The position numbers and the translations under genes are program-made. Source: Amphiduros pacificus (Eukaryota; Annelida; Polychaeta; Phyllodocida; Hesionidae). Taken from it: a stretch of DNA of 64,000 nucleotides. The notes beneath the pieces are model-generated. The model was not told the origin of the DNA, ran no database searches, and saw only the letters and a program-made list of their open reading frames with translations. This document shows, in pieces, positions 28,041 to 38,589 of the stretch. Position 1 is the first letter of the stretch; the number at the start of each line of letters is the position of its first letter. Location of the stretch: the NCBI GenBank assembly GCA_949316495.1, contig OX439012.1, forward strand, positions 5,277,559-5,341,558. The letters run 5' to 3'.

Positions 28041-28997
28041 ATTTTGGTCAACATTTAGTGTATTATGGTCAATATTCAAACTGAACATTTGCCATAACTG
28101 TTTACAATAGTAAAGTAAATCAATGTTTCCATTGATATTAAATAAAAACAAAACACTCAGCAAAAAGGAAATCTAAACTGATATTTTGAAATAAAATGAA
28201 CAAAAATAGAATGGTATTTTACAATATCATCCTTGTTTATTTACAGATAACTTATCTCTTTAACATGAGAATTACAAATCAAGTTCCTCTAACACAATAT
28301 TTATTTGTTATTCCAGATTGAAATATACATATAATTCTCTAAAACAGAAATTCTCTTAGCTGAGATAATATATCGCATTACAGCATATACTTGTGAAAGT
28401 TAAAATTATTTTGTGACCAAGCACTAGATATTTCAATTCTAACTTTCAGACAATAAATATCCATGTATAATATGCATCACCTATTATCGGTATAATGGCA
28501 TTAAAAACGACGTTCGAAATTGGATGCCTGTTGTGTGGCAAGATCTTCCCAGGTTTTTGCCTCCTTTCCTTTTTTCAGCAATATAATCTTAAAAATTTGA
28601 TCTACTAAAAATGTCAATATAGGCCCCATATTTGATGTTCAAAACACAGGTTTAAGATATTACTACCATAGTTTTTGCCATTTTTACATCAAACTTGCTT
28701 AAAACCAAGTCAAAATCTTCTCGGTTGCTGGAGGAAATGTTAGAAGTTTGAACAGTCTATATGCTTTCCTGTTTCATATTAATCAATGTTATTTAGGCAA
28801 ATGAGGACATTAAATATTTCAGAGACACAAAATCATATTTATTGACACAAATCTAAGAAAATGTCTCTATCCTTATATTGCGCATATTTGACAACTGTTG
28901 ATTTACTTCACTTATCAAATCAAAATTTGAAAACTTCTGTTCTCCCCCCAATTGTCTTTTCCGTCAAGGAGTAGCGAGCTGCAGTCAGGAGTGAGTT
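28041..28997 (-). other. SDHB 3' UTR and intergenic sequence
   Basis: AT-rich sequence lies between the SDHB stop and the minisatellite. No other gene is seen. The proximal part is presumably SDHB 3' UTR. Confidence 0.5.
28838..28843 (-). promoter_or_regulatory. Candidate SDHB polyadenylation signal
   Basis: The minus strand reads AATAAA about 155 nt after the SDHB stop codon. It is the first canonical hexamer I noticed downstream. The region is AT-rich, so the match could be chance. Confidence 0.35.
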
Positions 28998-29099
28998 TTA
29001 TACGTGTTCCTCTGGCGACCCCTGTCTGGGGATGCCCTGCGAGTCCATCCCCACCATCAGCTTCTTCAGCTCAGCTATGGCTGCACCAGGATTCAGACC
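28998..29099 (-). CDS. SDHB: SDHB exon 9 (residues 259-291) and stop
   Basis: It encodes the conserved [15 protein letters not shown], then a lineage-specific tail ending GSPEEHV and a TAA stop. The acceptor is tgtag|. Conservation stops after about residue 273, so the exact C-terminus depends on this single frame. Confidence 0.92.
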   Translation of the reverse strand, partial: GLNPGAAIAELKKLMVGMDSQGIPRQGSPEEHV

Positions 29100-31996
29100 C
29101 TACAGGAGAAAATGATAAAAAAAAATTATTATCAGATCAAGGCTTAATATGTATTTCAAATCATTTCACAAGATAATCCTCATTGAAAGCTTTATTTTTC
29201 AGTGTGACTCAACAACTAAGACATTGCTGTTCTGCCATTTCTAGGTGCTCAAGCAGTTTTCAAATGATCAAGTAATTTAAAAGTGACGTAACAATTTATA
29301 AATGACGTAACAATTTATAAGTGATGTAACAATTTATAAGTAATGCAACAATTTATATGTGACTGAAAAATTTAGAAGTGACCTAAAAACTGAAGAAAAA
29401 GGTCTAGTAATTGAAGAAAACATTGTTTCTACCAATGATCAAATTACTCGTCGGATATAGTAAAAATGCGAGGATCCTAAGATGGTCTGCGACAACGATC
29501 GCAGTCCCTACTCGTCGGATATATCTAACATCAAGTCGAGAGAATGTTTTCTCTTCTTTTCCTTTTTTTAAACCAAGCATCAACTCGCACCTTACCAGCC
29601 AAAATAAGGCAATAAATATCGCTGGCCTCCTGAATATCTAGGTACTGCTTAAACTGTGTGACATTAAGATATTGGTTAATAATATTCTCTGTGAATAATG
29701 ACCTTGGGACAGACTTTGGTGCAGTTCATGATTGTGTGGCATCTGTAGATGGACCATTTATCTCTCAGCTGATCCATTCGTTCCTGTCTATATTCGTCCC
29801 TCGAATCCATGATCCACCTGTCAAAATTTCAACCAATAATTAAGCGTATGTTTTTCAATGTTCAAATTTGTTTTAAATACATATTTTGATGTTTTTTAGT
29901 ACCTATTATCAGAGACCAGTGAGGAAATGTTAAACTATCAAAAAAGTATGAGGAATTGAGTATGAGGAATTAAGTATGAGGAATAAAGTATGAGGAATTA
30001 AGTATGATGAATAAAGTATGATGAATAAAGTATGATGGATTAAGTATGATGGATTAAGTATGATGGATTAAGTATGAGGAATTAAGTATGAGGAATTAAG
30101 TATGATGAATAAAGTATGAGGAATAAAGTATGATGAATAAAGTATGATGAATAAAGTATGATGAATAAAGTATGAGGAATAAGTATGAGGAATTAAGTAT
30201 GAGGAATAAAGTATGAGGAATTATAACAATACAATTCTGCTTTGGGTTTATATAGCCACATTTGAATACATCTTGCTTTATCCTTTAAACTTTGTGACAT
30301 AAGGATTTGCGCCTTAAATTGGTCATTAAGTAGAGGACAGGAGGTGGTGGCTTTGAATAACACTGCTGCCAGTGTTACTTCCACTCTGGTTTAAAGGCTT
30401 GAAGGTCGACCTGATATGGCCAATGTTGTGTAAAACACACCATTTCATAATACTGTGACATGTAATATAACAAGTAGGGAGTGTTGTTACCTGTAGGCCT
30501 GCATGATGACAGCGGGGCCCAGATATTTGTCAGAGTTCCACCAGTAGAGTTTCACAATACTGTGACATGTAATATAACAAGTAGGGAGTGTTGTTACCTG
30601 TAGGCCTGCATGATGACAGCGGGGCCCAGATATTTGTCAGAGTTCCACCAGTAGAGTTTCATAATATTGTGACATGTAATATAACAAGTAGGGAGTGTTG
30701 TTACCTGTAGGCCTGCATGATGACAGCGGGGCCCAGATATTTGTCAGAGTTCCACCAGTAGCTGGGGCAGGAGGTGGTACAGCACGCACAGAGAATACAC
30801 TCGTACATCCCGTCCTGCAATCACAAAATATACACAAAAACTCACACTCACAACATCAAAGATCAAACCAGTTAACATGGAGGCACTGTCTTAAATATGT
30901 GCCATGCTGTAGTGGATATTATGTTATCCACTTTGAGCTATTTGAAGATTATAGCCGAGCTGATCATTTACGTGGTTTTTTTTTATTTGAGAGTAAAACT
31001 GAGCTGATCACTTTCGAGTTTTTTTATTTGAGAGTATAACTGAGCTGATCATTTATGAGTTTTTTTATTTGAGAGTAAAACTGAGCTGATCACTTACGAG
31101 TAGTTTTTTTATTTGAGAGTATAACTGAGCTGATCACTTTGAAGTTTTTTTATTTGAGAGTAAAACTGAGCTGATCACTTTGAAGTTTTTTTATTTGAGA
31201 GTATAACTGAGCTGATCACTTACGAGGAGATTTTAATTTGAGAATATAACTGAGCCGATCATTTACGAGGAGATTTTAATTTGAGAATATAACTGAGCTG
31301 ATCACTTACGAGGAGATTTTAATTTGAGAATATAACTGAGCCGATCACTTACGAGGAGATTTTAATTTGAGAATATAACTGAGCCGATCATTTACGAGGA
31401 GATTTTAATTTGAGAATATAACTGAGCTGATCACTTACGAGGAGATTTTAATTTGAGAATATAGCCGAGCCGATCACTTACGAGGAGATTTTAATTTGAG
31501 AGTAAAACTGAGCTGATCACTTACGAGAAGTTATTTATTTGAGAATAAAACTGAGCTGATCACTTTCGAGGAGATTTTAATTTGAGAATATAACTGAGCC
31601 GATCACTTACGAGGAGTTTCCTCTGGGCGGGACTTTGCTCCAGGGCTTCTTTTCCAATGTCCTCTTCCTTCATGTCTTTCCTCTTCAAGTAAGGTTCTAT
31701 CAACTTGTACTGGGCATAGAAGTTATTCATGTCCTGGAAGCACAAGACATTTTTTTTTATATTTAGGAAATTAGTCAATATATTTCACTAGCTCTTGCCT
31801 ATTTTGTGGTGTTTAGTTTGCTAAAATCAATTCTGGCTGAATTAAATCCCTTTGGAAAATCTATTCATTTGATTTGCTTTCAGAGTCCAATATTGTAATC
31901 CAATATATCTAGTTCGGTCAAAATCTAATTATAAAATATGAGCTTTAGATACAATTCGGAGTATCCTGTCTCTTGTTTCCACAATTTAAAAAAAGG

Positions 31997-32077
<81 letters not shown>

Positions 32078-35000
32078 CATTTAAGTTCTAATATTTTGAT
32101 GATTCTTCTATACTTACTGGCACAAGATCCTTCACAACATACATATGGGCAAGTGGGTGGATCTTGGTTTTTTTACTTGTGTTGTCATCAATCTTACTGA
32201 AAATCAAGGTAAGTATACTCATTTTCTTTTTACTTTAAGCTTTATCCTTTAACTTCTAGCTTCCACTGTTAAAAAAAGAGCTCTCCTCTCCTGTTGCAAT
32301 TTTTGTAATAATGCCAAGAATAAGAAACACCTTAAACTTTAAACTGTTTTGTCGTAATTAAAACATACTTTTGATTTTGATATTTTCAAGATTTGATATA
32401 TCAATACGTTATTTCTATGGCACCAAAATGTCATTTTAATTGAAGATGAAAAGAAGTTCAGCAATTTTTTAGTGGCATCATAGACCACCAGTGGGAATAT
32501 CATTAAACATATTTATAGAAATATTTAATTTCAATTGTAGAACTTAACATCTAAAAATATGGTTGGACAAGATCTGAAATTTACTCACGCCAAACAAGCT
32601 AGCCCATTGAGTCCATTGATTGTCATGGCACAGGATCCACAGATTCCCTCGCGACATGATCTCCTGAAGGTCAAGGTCGGGTCAATCTCATTCTTTATCT
32701 TAATGAGAGCATCAAGTATCATGGGACCACATCTAAAAACATTCAGATAAATGTGTCTTGTTACTGACAACATTGATGTTAACAATGTTTATGATACCAA
32801 CAGGCTGTGGTTAAAATGACACAAATCAACAAATCAAGAAAAAAATAAAACCATGGAACCATTTAAAACCATTTCAGGATAATCTAAGATAAGGACAAAT
32901 ATATACATGCTGAGATATCACAAAAATATGATAAATAATATTTTGTGTCTTACTTGTTGAGATCGACTTGATAATTTTGCATGTGTGGTTTGTCTCCTGG
33001 CTTGTCTGGGTTCTGAAATAAAAAAGCAACATTTAATACCAACTTGTCCATCGCATTTTTGAAATATTGGTTCATTCATACACAAATTTTATCACAGATA
33101 AATATATTTCATACAGATATGTCCTGAGCGAATATTGTAAATTCGAGGAAAGAAAAACAATCTAACAAGGAACAACAGAAGGACCTTCAAAATGTTTGTC
33201 AAGTTTAATGTTGAACCTATATTAATCCACACAGAAGTCAAAAGTCAACTGATTTATGAAAGATACAAAGGCATATCTATGACATGTACAGATTACAAAG
33301 AAATTCAATTTTCCATTTTAAGGGATAATTTCTGCTTTAGTGATGTTGTGACCAAATGAATAATCTTTATCAATTGATATTTAATCAAGGATATTAATGC
33401 AAACCAGGTTTGGTGTACCAATAAACCCTGCTTTTTGTCACAGGATAAAGAAAGACCTGGAGAAAATCCATGTCTAGATATCGCTAATTTAATTTTTAGG
33501 CATTTTGATTACTTTATGACAAAATCAATAAAATAAAAACTTGCTATGTTTTTCTTGGAATTTATGTTGGAGAAATCAACAGAGCAATAACAACAAAAGA
33601 ATGATACTTACATATCTGTAGACTTCAAATGTTTTCAGTCTTGGTTCTGGCTCCGGAACTGCAGCTGCTGCTGTTGCCAAGAGCCTCCCCTGAAATTAGA
33701 AAGAAAAAAATAATCACACATTTCTATTTGGACATTTGTGAGTGATAAGTAAATAATTTATCTGTTATACCCTTAATCTAAGTTCATGGAAGTCATGAAA
33801 CCTGTTATATAAATTTCACCCATGGATCAATTGGAAATGCATTCACCAATCCTGGATTAGCAACCTCAAGATTGGCAGATTGTCAAAAAATTTTGTCCTG
33901 CAGGTGAAATGTTTTACCTTGGTCATCCAACATCTTTACTAGAAGACTATGGTACAAAGGTCCCGACCCTGAAAATTATCTAATTTAAAATTTTTGGAGC
34001 TCTTGGGGATGTTTTTAAGTGACAGCAAGGCAACATTTCAAATCGGTGGAAAATTTGTGGCATGCCACCATCCTGCAGCCTTTTAACAAAATTATTAGAC
34101 TATGAATGAGTAGTCAGTTAAAAATCATTGAAAAGCTTGCATATATATTTATTTGAAAGACATCTACTTTCTAAACTGTACTCACAATTAAGTTTTTTTT
34201 ATTATTCCCTAAATTTACTTTGAGTTAGTGTAAAATATTGCAGAGGCAGAAAATCACATAATTCAATTTGTGTTCTTGTGTACTTTGCATACATTTAAAT
34301 GTAAGAAATATGGCCTTTCATATCTCAGTTTCTTAAAAGTCAACAATGGTTATTTTTCTTTTATATGCAAACAATTCGTGTAAAACGTGAGAAGTAGTTT
34401 TTGTTAGTCCTATCACACCTAAATGAAAAAATAATTTTGATTTTAAGATTAATAACTTCAGCTTCTTATTTCATATTGGCGTTTCTACCACAACCTACTG
34501 AGAGAAAACAAACCTGAAAAAAGACCCAAGAAGTGACTCTGACCATTGATGTTTTGAACAATTTGTATTAATGAATTTACAATAAAAATCTTTGAGGTAT
34601 TTCAAGATTTAACTAATTATCACCACTCATGTTAACCAGTAGTTTGTAACAGAACTTTATGTGTAACAATTTAAAATCTGTGGGCAGGCTCTTATTGGAA
34701 ACTTCTGCCTGTTACAAACTGTTCCTATGGCCGTACGGATGCCAGAGTAGTTTGCGCTCTTAAAAGTCATATGACAAGAATTTTTTTAAGTGGTAAATCT
34801 TTAGATTTCATACCTCTGAGAAACATCTGACAATTTTTTCTGCAGTCTGATGTTTAGTTTAGCTATAATCTAAGATCTTTGAACCCCCAGGGTAATTAAC
34901 CTACTCCCTTGACCTAGAACTGGGTCAGCAGGCTGCCTACGTCATTGCGCCCCGCCGCATGCATCTCCTGCACACATATTCCTCCTATGTCTGTGCATGT

Positions 35001-37050
35001 ATAACAGCTGATGTCCTTTCTTCTACACAAATAACACCCATTGAAAATATGATTAATGGCAAAACTTAAGGCTGTAAAATAGAGACTTGCATTTACATCA
35101 GCTTCCCATCCCACAATCCCTACTTTAATTGAAGAAAATAAACAAACATGACTTAACTGGGTATAGTGTCTGAAATATGGCCTGCTCTACTCCTATCAGT
35201 TTCAAGACACTTATAAGCTAGCCCTAAACATTATGGAATGAAGTTTAAGGGTTTTCAAACTGTAAATGGAACATTGAGATGACACTTTTAAAATATCTAT
35301 GAATTATTTTTAGTTGATATTTCCATATTTTTTTACACTGAAAATTTATTTATTTATTTGTTAACCAATTACCAGTAACAATATCAATTGGTTGAATATT
35401 ATTCATATTCAGTAATGTTGAGCTAAACTTCGTCTGACATAATTGAAAATAAATGTTTTGAAAGCATTCAACACATATTTCTAGATCTGTTTCATTGCTG
35501 GAAATTATTTTGACTTCTAAATTTTGAGGTCTGGTTATATATTATTTATGCACTGCAGTTGTATTTCAATGGCCATTTGAAATATTTAGTTTGGTATTTT
35601 TTTAATGTCTGTTATTGCGTGTCAGTGGGTACCCAACTAAATCATATATCAGTATTTATATACAAACAGACAAAGGAATTTTGAATAAAAATAGAAATTC
35701 TGTAAAAATGATACTAAACTTTGAGATATCAACATTTCTTTCTCAACAAGGAAATGACTTTGACCATAACATTATGATAAAGAATAGTTCAGTCAGTCCC
35801 TTGTAGGATCTGAATAATCTCAAGAGGCAGATGTAAGTTTGCCAAACTCAACTGGGAGGCTGGCTGTATTCCTGTCTTCCCCATCACTACAGGCAGAATC
35901 CAAGTGACTATGATGTGAAACATGATCTGACCTACTGTCCACATGTGCTAATTAGGCCCCCAGTGGTTCAATGATGTTATCAACACTCATGTTATTACTT
36001 ATAAATTACAATCCCTCAAGACTTTCACTGGCTTGGAGTGGTTTGTTTTGAACATGAAGGGCGAACATGCGTCACTTCCGGCAAAATCTCAGCAGCCCTG
36101 ATTTGACCCACATAAAAAGGGGCGTGTCCAGCAAATCACTTTGATCCACTATTATTCTGTACTCCATTTATAAAAATGTGTAAAACATGTTGAAATGCAA
36201 TGTCCATGTATTGTCATATATTATGACACAATATAAACATTTTCACAATTTTCTTGTCATGTGACTTTTAAGGTTGATGTTCTCAATTATCTCCTAATAT
36301 TTCAAAACAATGTTCATCAAGTAATTTTACACGACTAATGACCAAAGGATGACATATGTGTTTGTCGCATACCATAGAATATTTCTATCAATCATTTATG
36401 GATTAGAAGAAGAATGAGCGAATCAAATTCGCGAGCGTTACCTACTCTGACACCCAAAAGCTCCCCAGATTTCAGTCATATCCTTCCGCCAACAATTCAA
36501 TTTGGCCGACCAAAATTTGTTTGATCATACTCTTTTAATGATTAAAGCCAAAATATATTGTATGAGAATGTAGTTTTACTAAAATTATCATTGGTCACAT
36601 ATTTGACAGCTGGTTGGAAAGGCCTGGGACTGGGTCAGGAAACACTTGAAATTGGAATAGGTGAGAAAAGGTGTTAGAAATGCCTGTCATCAACAAATGT
36701 CAAAAAAGGTACCATAAAATACCACAATTAAATCTGTTTCTTAACCACCTTTACAGAATAGCACATTTGTGAACGTATAAAGGCACATTAACTGTATATT
36801 AAGCCAAGAGAAATGTCAAGGTCAGTTGAAATGAAGTTGAGAAACTTGGACATGTTTCTCCTCACGGATAATACTTTGGAGCAATATCTCATGATGTGCT
36901 CATGCAAAATTCATTTAAACTTTTACAGACCCGTCTTTATCAAACTATGATGAGAATTTTAAAACAATTTGCTTAAATACTCACCTGTAATTGAGGAATT
37001 AGGCTTTGTTTTGGAGCCAGGAGTCGTGCAACCTTTCCTATCGTCGCCAT
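28998..37050 (-). CDS. SDHB: Succinate dehydrogenase iron-sulfur subunit, mitochondrial (nine exons)
   Basis: This is the complex II iron-sulfur subunit of the inner mitochondrial membrane. It carries electrons from the SDHA flavin to ubiquinone. Coding exons in gene order are 37050-36985, 33689-33612, 33012-32954, 32732-32589, 32196-32118, 31733-31611, 30814-30705, 29817-29703 and 29099-28998. All introns are GT-AG, and the sum is 876 nt including TAA, giving 291 residues (human about 280). The 2Fe-2S ligands are C94, C99, C102 and C114 in the [10 protein letters not shown] region. The 4Fe-4S ligands are C189, C192, C195 and C256. The 3Fe-4S ligands are C199, C246 and C252. The N-terminus is basic and Ala/Leu-rich like a mitochondrial presequence. 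The start is the only ATG ahead of a good donor. The C-terminal tail (about 273-291) differs from the Lys-rich tail of vertebrates. Introns 6 and 7 contain tandem copies of the neighbouring splice donors. Identity is essentially certain from conserved residues; exon ends rest on splice signals and frame. Confidence 0.97.
29279..29375. repeat. Short 19-20-bp tandem repeat in SDHB intron 8
   Basis: About five diverging copies of a unit like AAGTGACGTAACAATTTAT occur between exons 8 and 9. Confidence 0.75.
29445..29523. repeat. Direct-repeat-flanked 49-bp insert in SDHB intron 8
   Basis: A 15-bp direct repeat, TACTCGTCGGATATA, occurs at 29445-29459 and 29509-29523. It encloses 49 bp with a 6-bp-stem hairpin (CTGCGA...TCGCAG). 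The arrangement resembles a target-site duplication around a short insert, but no family is recognised. Confidence 0.4.
29703..29817 (-). CDS. SDHB: SDHB exon 8 (residues 220-258)
   Basis: It encodes [20 protein letters not shown] and [15 protein letters not shown]. Ligands are C246 and C252 (3Fe-4S) and C256 (4Fe-4S). It is bounded by gacag| and AAG|gtcatt; the donor is weaker than the others. Confidence 0.96.
29938..30225. repeat. 14-bp minisatellite in SDHB intron 7
   Basis: About twenty tandem copies of AAGTATGAGGAATT and variants (GATGAATA, GATGGATT) occur. The array is purely intronic, between exons 7 and 8. Confidence 0.9.
30443..30704 (-). repeat. 107-bp tandem duplication of the exon 7 end and donor in SDHB intron 7
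   Basis: The 3' part of exon 7 (57 nt), its donor and about 50 nt of intron are repeated head to tail. Donors lie at 30705, 30598 and 30491, exactly 107 nt apart. The extra copies (30598-30654 and 30491-30547) are nearly identical to the real exon but lack its 5' half and acceptor. They cannot be exons on their own but are potential alternative donors. Confidence 0.93.
30705..30814 (-). CDS. SDHB: SDHB exon 7 (residues 184-220), 4Fe-4S and 3Fe-4S ligands
   Basis: It encodes [20 protein letters not shown] and the following [17 protein letters not shown]. Ligands C189, C192, C195 (4Fe-4S) and C199 (3Fe-4S) are here, and Trp203/204 lie near the quinone-site region known in the family. It is bounded by tgcag| and ACAG|gtaaca. 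The last 57 nt plus the donor recur twice downstream in gene order, at 30598-30654 and 30491-30547. Confidence 0.96.
31003..31610 (-). repeat. 43-44-bp minisatellite of SDHB intron 6 with copied splice donors
   Basis: About fifteen tandem units run from near 30945 up to the exon 6 donor. On the minus strand each unit ends in a version of CTCCTCGTAAGTGATC, the last six exonic bases plus the donor of exon 6. Seven units keep a perfect CTCGTAAGTGATC or CTAC/CTTC variant with intact GTAAGT (near 31089, 31214, 31300, 31343, 31429, 31473 and 31515). Others have GTAAAT or GAAAGT. Using any of them would lengthen exon 6 and meet an in-frame stop in the first unit. Confidence 0.9.
31611..31733 (-). 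CDS. SDHB: SDHB exon 6 (residues 143-183)
   Basis: It encodes [20 protein letters not shown] and a charged linker. It ends CTCCTC|gtaagtgatc. These 16 nt are reiterated in the minisatellite that fills the adjoining intron, so the donor sits at the edge of a field of look-alike donors. Confidence 0.95.
31998..32075. repeat. (AT)n microsatellite in SDHB intron 5
   Basis: An almost pure AT dinucleotide run lies about 40 bp downstream, in gene order, of the exon 5 donor. Confidence 0.95.
32118..32196 (-). CDS. SDHB: SDHB exon 5 (residues 116-142)
   Basis: It encodes [20 protein letters not shown] and VKDLVP, which match the family segment linking the two domains. It is bounded by ttcag| and CCA|gtaagt. 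Confidence 0.95.
32589..32732 (-). CDS. SDHB: SDHB exon 4 (residues 68-116), 2Fe-2S cluster
   Basis: It carries all four 2Fe-2S ligands (C94, C99, C102, C114) in [15 protein letters not shown]...LAC. This is the most diagnostic exon. It is bounded by tttag| and GC|gtgagt, and ends in phase 2. Confidence 0.97.
32954..33012 (-). CDS. SDHB: SDHB exon 3 (residues 49-68)
   Basis: It encodes [19 protein letters not shown], a conserved stretch of the ferredoxin-like N-terminal domain. The 59-nt exon ends with AA|gtaag, and the split Lys codon is completed by the first base of exon 4. Confidence 0.95.
33612..33689 (-). CDS. SDHB: SDHB exon 2 (residues 23-48)
   Basis: It encodes an Ala-rich presequence end and then the start of the mature protein (LKTFEVYRY), matching the family pattern K-F-x-[IV]-Y-R. 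It is bounded by ttcag| and |gtaagt, and both ends are phase 0. Confidence 0.92.
33690..36984 (-). other. SDHB intron 1
   Basis: The 3.3-kb intron contains no recognisable exon or repeat family. A short CpG-bearing patch near 36060-36120 includes TCACTTCCGG, an ETS-like core. A 66-codon minus-strand frame at 34914-35114 has no family features. Confidence 0.6.
36985..37050 (-). CDS. SDHB: SDHB exon 1 (residues 1-22)
   Basis: It encodes the start Met and the first part of the mitochondrial targeting sequence ([15 protein letters not shown]...), with Lys and Arg residues and no acidic residue. It ends CAG|gtgagt in phase 0. Confidence 0.88.
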
Positions 37051-37069
37051 GTTTGCTTTCTTAACTCTT

Positions 37070-37079
37070 TGCGCATGCG
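37070..37079 (-). promoter_or_regulatory. NRF-1-like site upstream of SDHB
   Basis: TGCGCATGCG lies 20-29 nt upstream of the SDHB ATG. It matches nine of the core positions of the animal NRF-1 (nuclear respiratory factor 1) consensus YGCGCAYGCGCR. NRF-1 is known to control many nuclear genes for respiratory-chain proteins. That it works here is inferred; it could also fall in the 5' UTR. Confidence 0.5.
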
Positions 37080-37500
37080 TATAAAGCGTCTTGGGGATCG
37101 CTGTGTTATTTAAACAGGATTACATAATAATTGTTTCATAACAGTACTCCAATCTCATACGCGTAGCTAGGAAAGAATGTCAAATCATTTTTTTTACCAC
37201 AGACAAATACACCGATAACTAAACACAAGCCACAAAGGGTAGATTAAAACAGAAAAGGGTGGGAATTATTTTTATCAATAGATGGCAGCAACAGTCTTAC
37301 GTTGCCACACTGTGTAGATATATACACCAGGTGACAGCTCTTTACCCTCTGAAAGAAGGCACCACTTTGAGAATTTGCACCTTTTTGAGTTGGGTTTTGC
37401 TGCATTGCTCACCAACAGAACCTACCCAATATGACCCACTCACAGCTCACACAGGGAGCCCAAATGTAAATGATTGCCCCCTATCACTGGGGGGATACTG

Positions 37501-37526
37501 GATTCGGTAACTGCAGTTACCGAATC
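37501..37526. promoter_or_regulatory. Perfect 26-bp palindrome of the motif GATTCGGTAACTG
   Basis: Two copies of GATTCGGTAACTG face each other to make a perfect palindrome, three bases before an ATG at 37530. More copies in the same orientation follow at 37708, 37730, 37762 and (one mismatch) 37781. Inverse copies lie at 40925, 40947 (variant) and 40980. Such clustering resembles protein-binding sites near transposon ends; this is inferred. Confidence 0.8.
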
Positions 37527-37529
37527 AAA

Positions 37530-38147
37530 ATGGCAGACTCTGCACCAGGTGAGAAATCTCAGCAGCTTGTATTTCATCTTTCCTGGGGTTATTGATAACT
37601 GCTACCATGACCAAGTGCTTCAGTATAGTATATAAATACAGTATGATCAAAATGATTCACATAGCTTTACAGGTAATGTGAAAAAGAGGGAATATAGTTT
37701 CACTCATGATTCGGTAACTGTACATGCATGATTCGGTAACTGTAGTCCATTCCATGTGGATGATTCGGTAACTGTTGAATGATTTGGTAACTGCCATATG
37801 TGTATGCCAACAAAATATCAATGTTAATGTGTACTTATAAGCAAACAATAATAGTAAAGTTACCAGAACAATATGCTCTGTATAATGACTGCAGGTATGT
37901 ATAATGTGTTGCAATCCAGTGGTTGCAATGTTCATTGTAACTGTAACTATAATATGACATGCTCACTTTTTCAGCCTTCATGTGTTACCATTGCACAAAA
38001 ACTGGTAAAATAGAACTAAATATATTCCACCATGCTAAATCCAGCCACCAGAATTTGCCTTTTAGCATTCGGAACGAAGAATTAGATGAAACCACTAAAC
38101 CAAAATATATAGATCTGTTCACTTTGGCCAAACAATCAATGCCATAA
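37530..38147 (+). pseudogene. Short two-exon frame with CYHC motif, unidentified
   Basis: ATG at 37530 gives MADSAP, then a donor G|gtgag at 37548/37549. An acceptor tttcag at 37974 restores the frame to give MADSAPAFMCYHCTKTGK and about 45 further residues (IFHHAKSSHQ, FSIRNEELDE) to a stop at 38147. The CxxC/HH arrangement suggests a small zinc-binding head. No family is recognised. Downstream coding-like pieces (38306-38494, with MTDKLMKVLDLMDQQGRKEN) suggest a longer protein that has decayed. Confidence 0.4.
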
Positions 38148-38305
38148 TCAATAAATATGGGCAGAACTGTGAACCATATATTGAAACAAATGGTACAAAA
38201 AATATTCTGAAGATCAAGAGAAGTTATTAGTTCTGAACAAACTGTTGATTATAATGCACCTGAAAAAGAAAAAGGACAAAAGGTATATTCCTAAGCAGGG
38301 ATTAT

Positions 38306-38494
38306 TTGAAAGAGTCTGAAGTTTGCAAAGTTATGACTGACAAATTAATGAAAGTCCTTGATCTTATGGATCAGCAGGGTAGAAAGGAGAACTTCATGTG
38401 TGTTATCCAGTCCATTGCTGATGGAGTTTTATCAAGTCAAGATAATTCACAATTAATATTCCTTGTCAAAAGTCTGTTTCAATGCCGAAATTGA
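38306..38494 (+). pseudogene. Coding-like fragment of the same unidentified gene
   Basis: A 62-codon frame has balanced amino-acid composition (MKESEVCKVMTDKLMKVLDL...). It lies between the CYHC frame and the LINE and looks like an internal piece of a larger protein. Its 3' end runs into a tandem duplication of about 51 bp (38449-38550). Confidence 0.35.
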
Positions 38495-38589
38495 ATAAAC
38501 AATTAATATTCCTTGTCAAAAGTCTGTTTCAATGCTGTAATTGAATACACAAGGTTTGCTTATAAAAAGGAGACATGAATGCAATAAAA

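Noticed and set aside
30491-30654. Two extra SDHB exon 7 copies as mutually exclusive exons
   Set aside because: The copies hold only the last 57 nt and have no acceptor, so they cannot serve as independent exons.
31973-32200. 75-codon plus-strand frame with Ile-Tyr repeats
   Set aside because: It consists of the AT microsatellite plus the antisense of SDHB exon 5.
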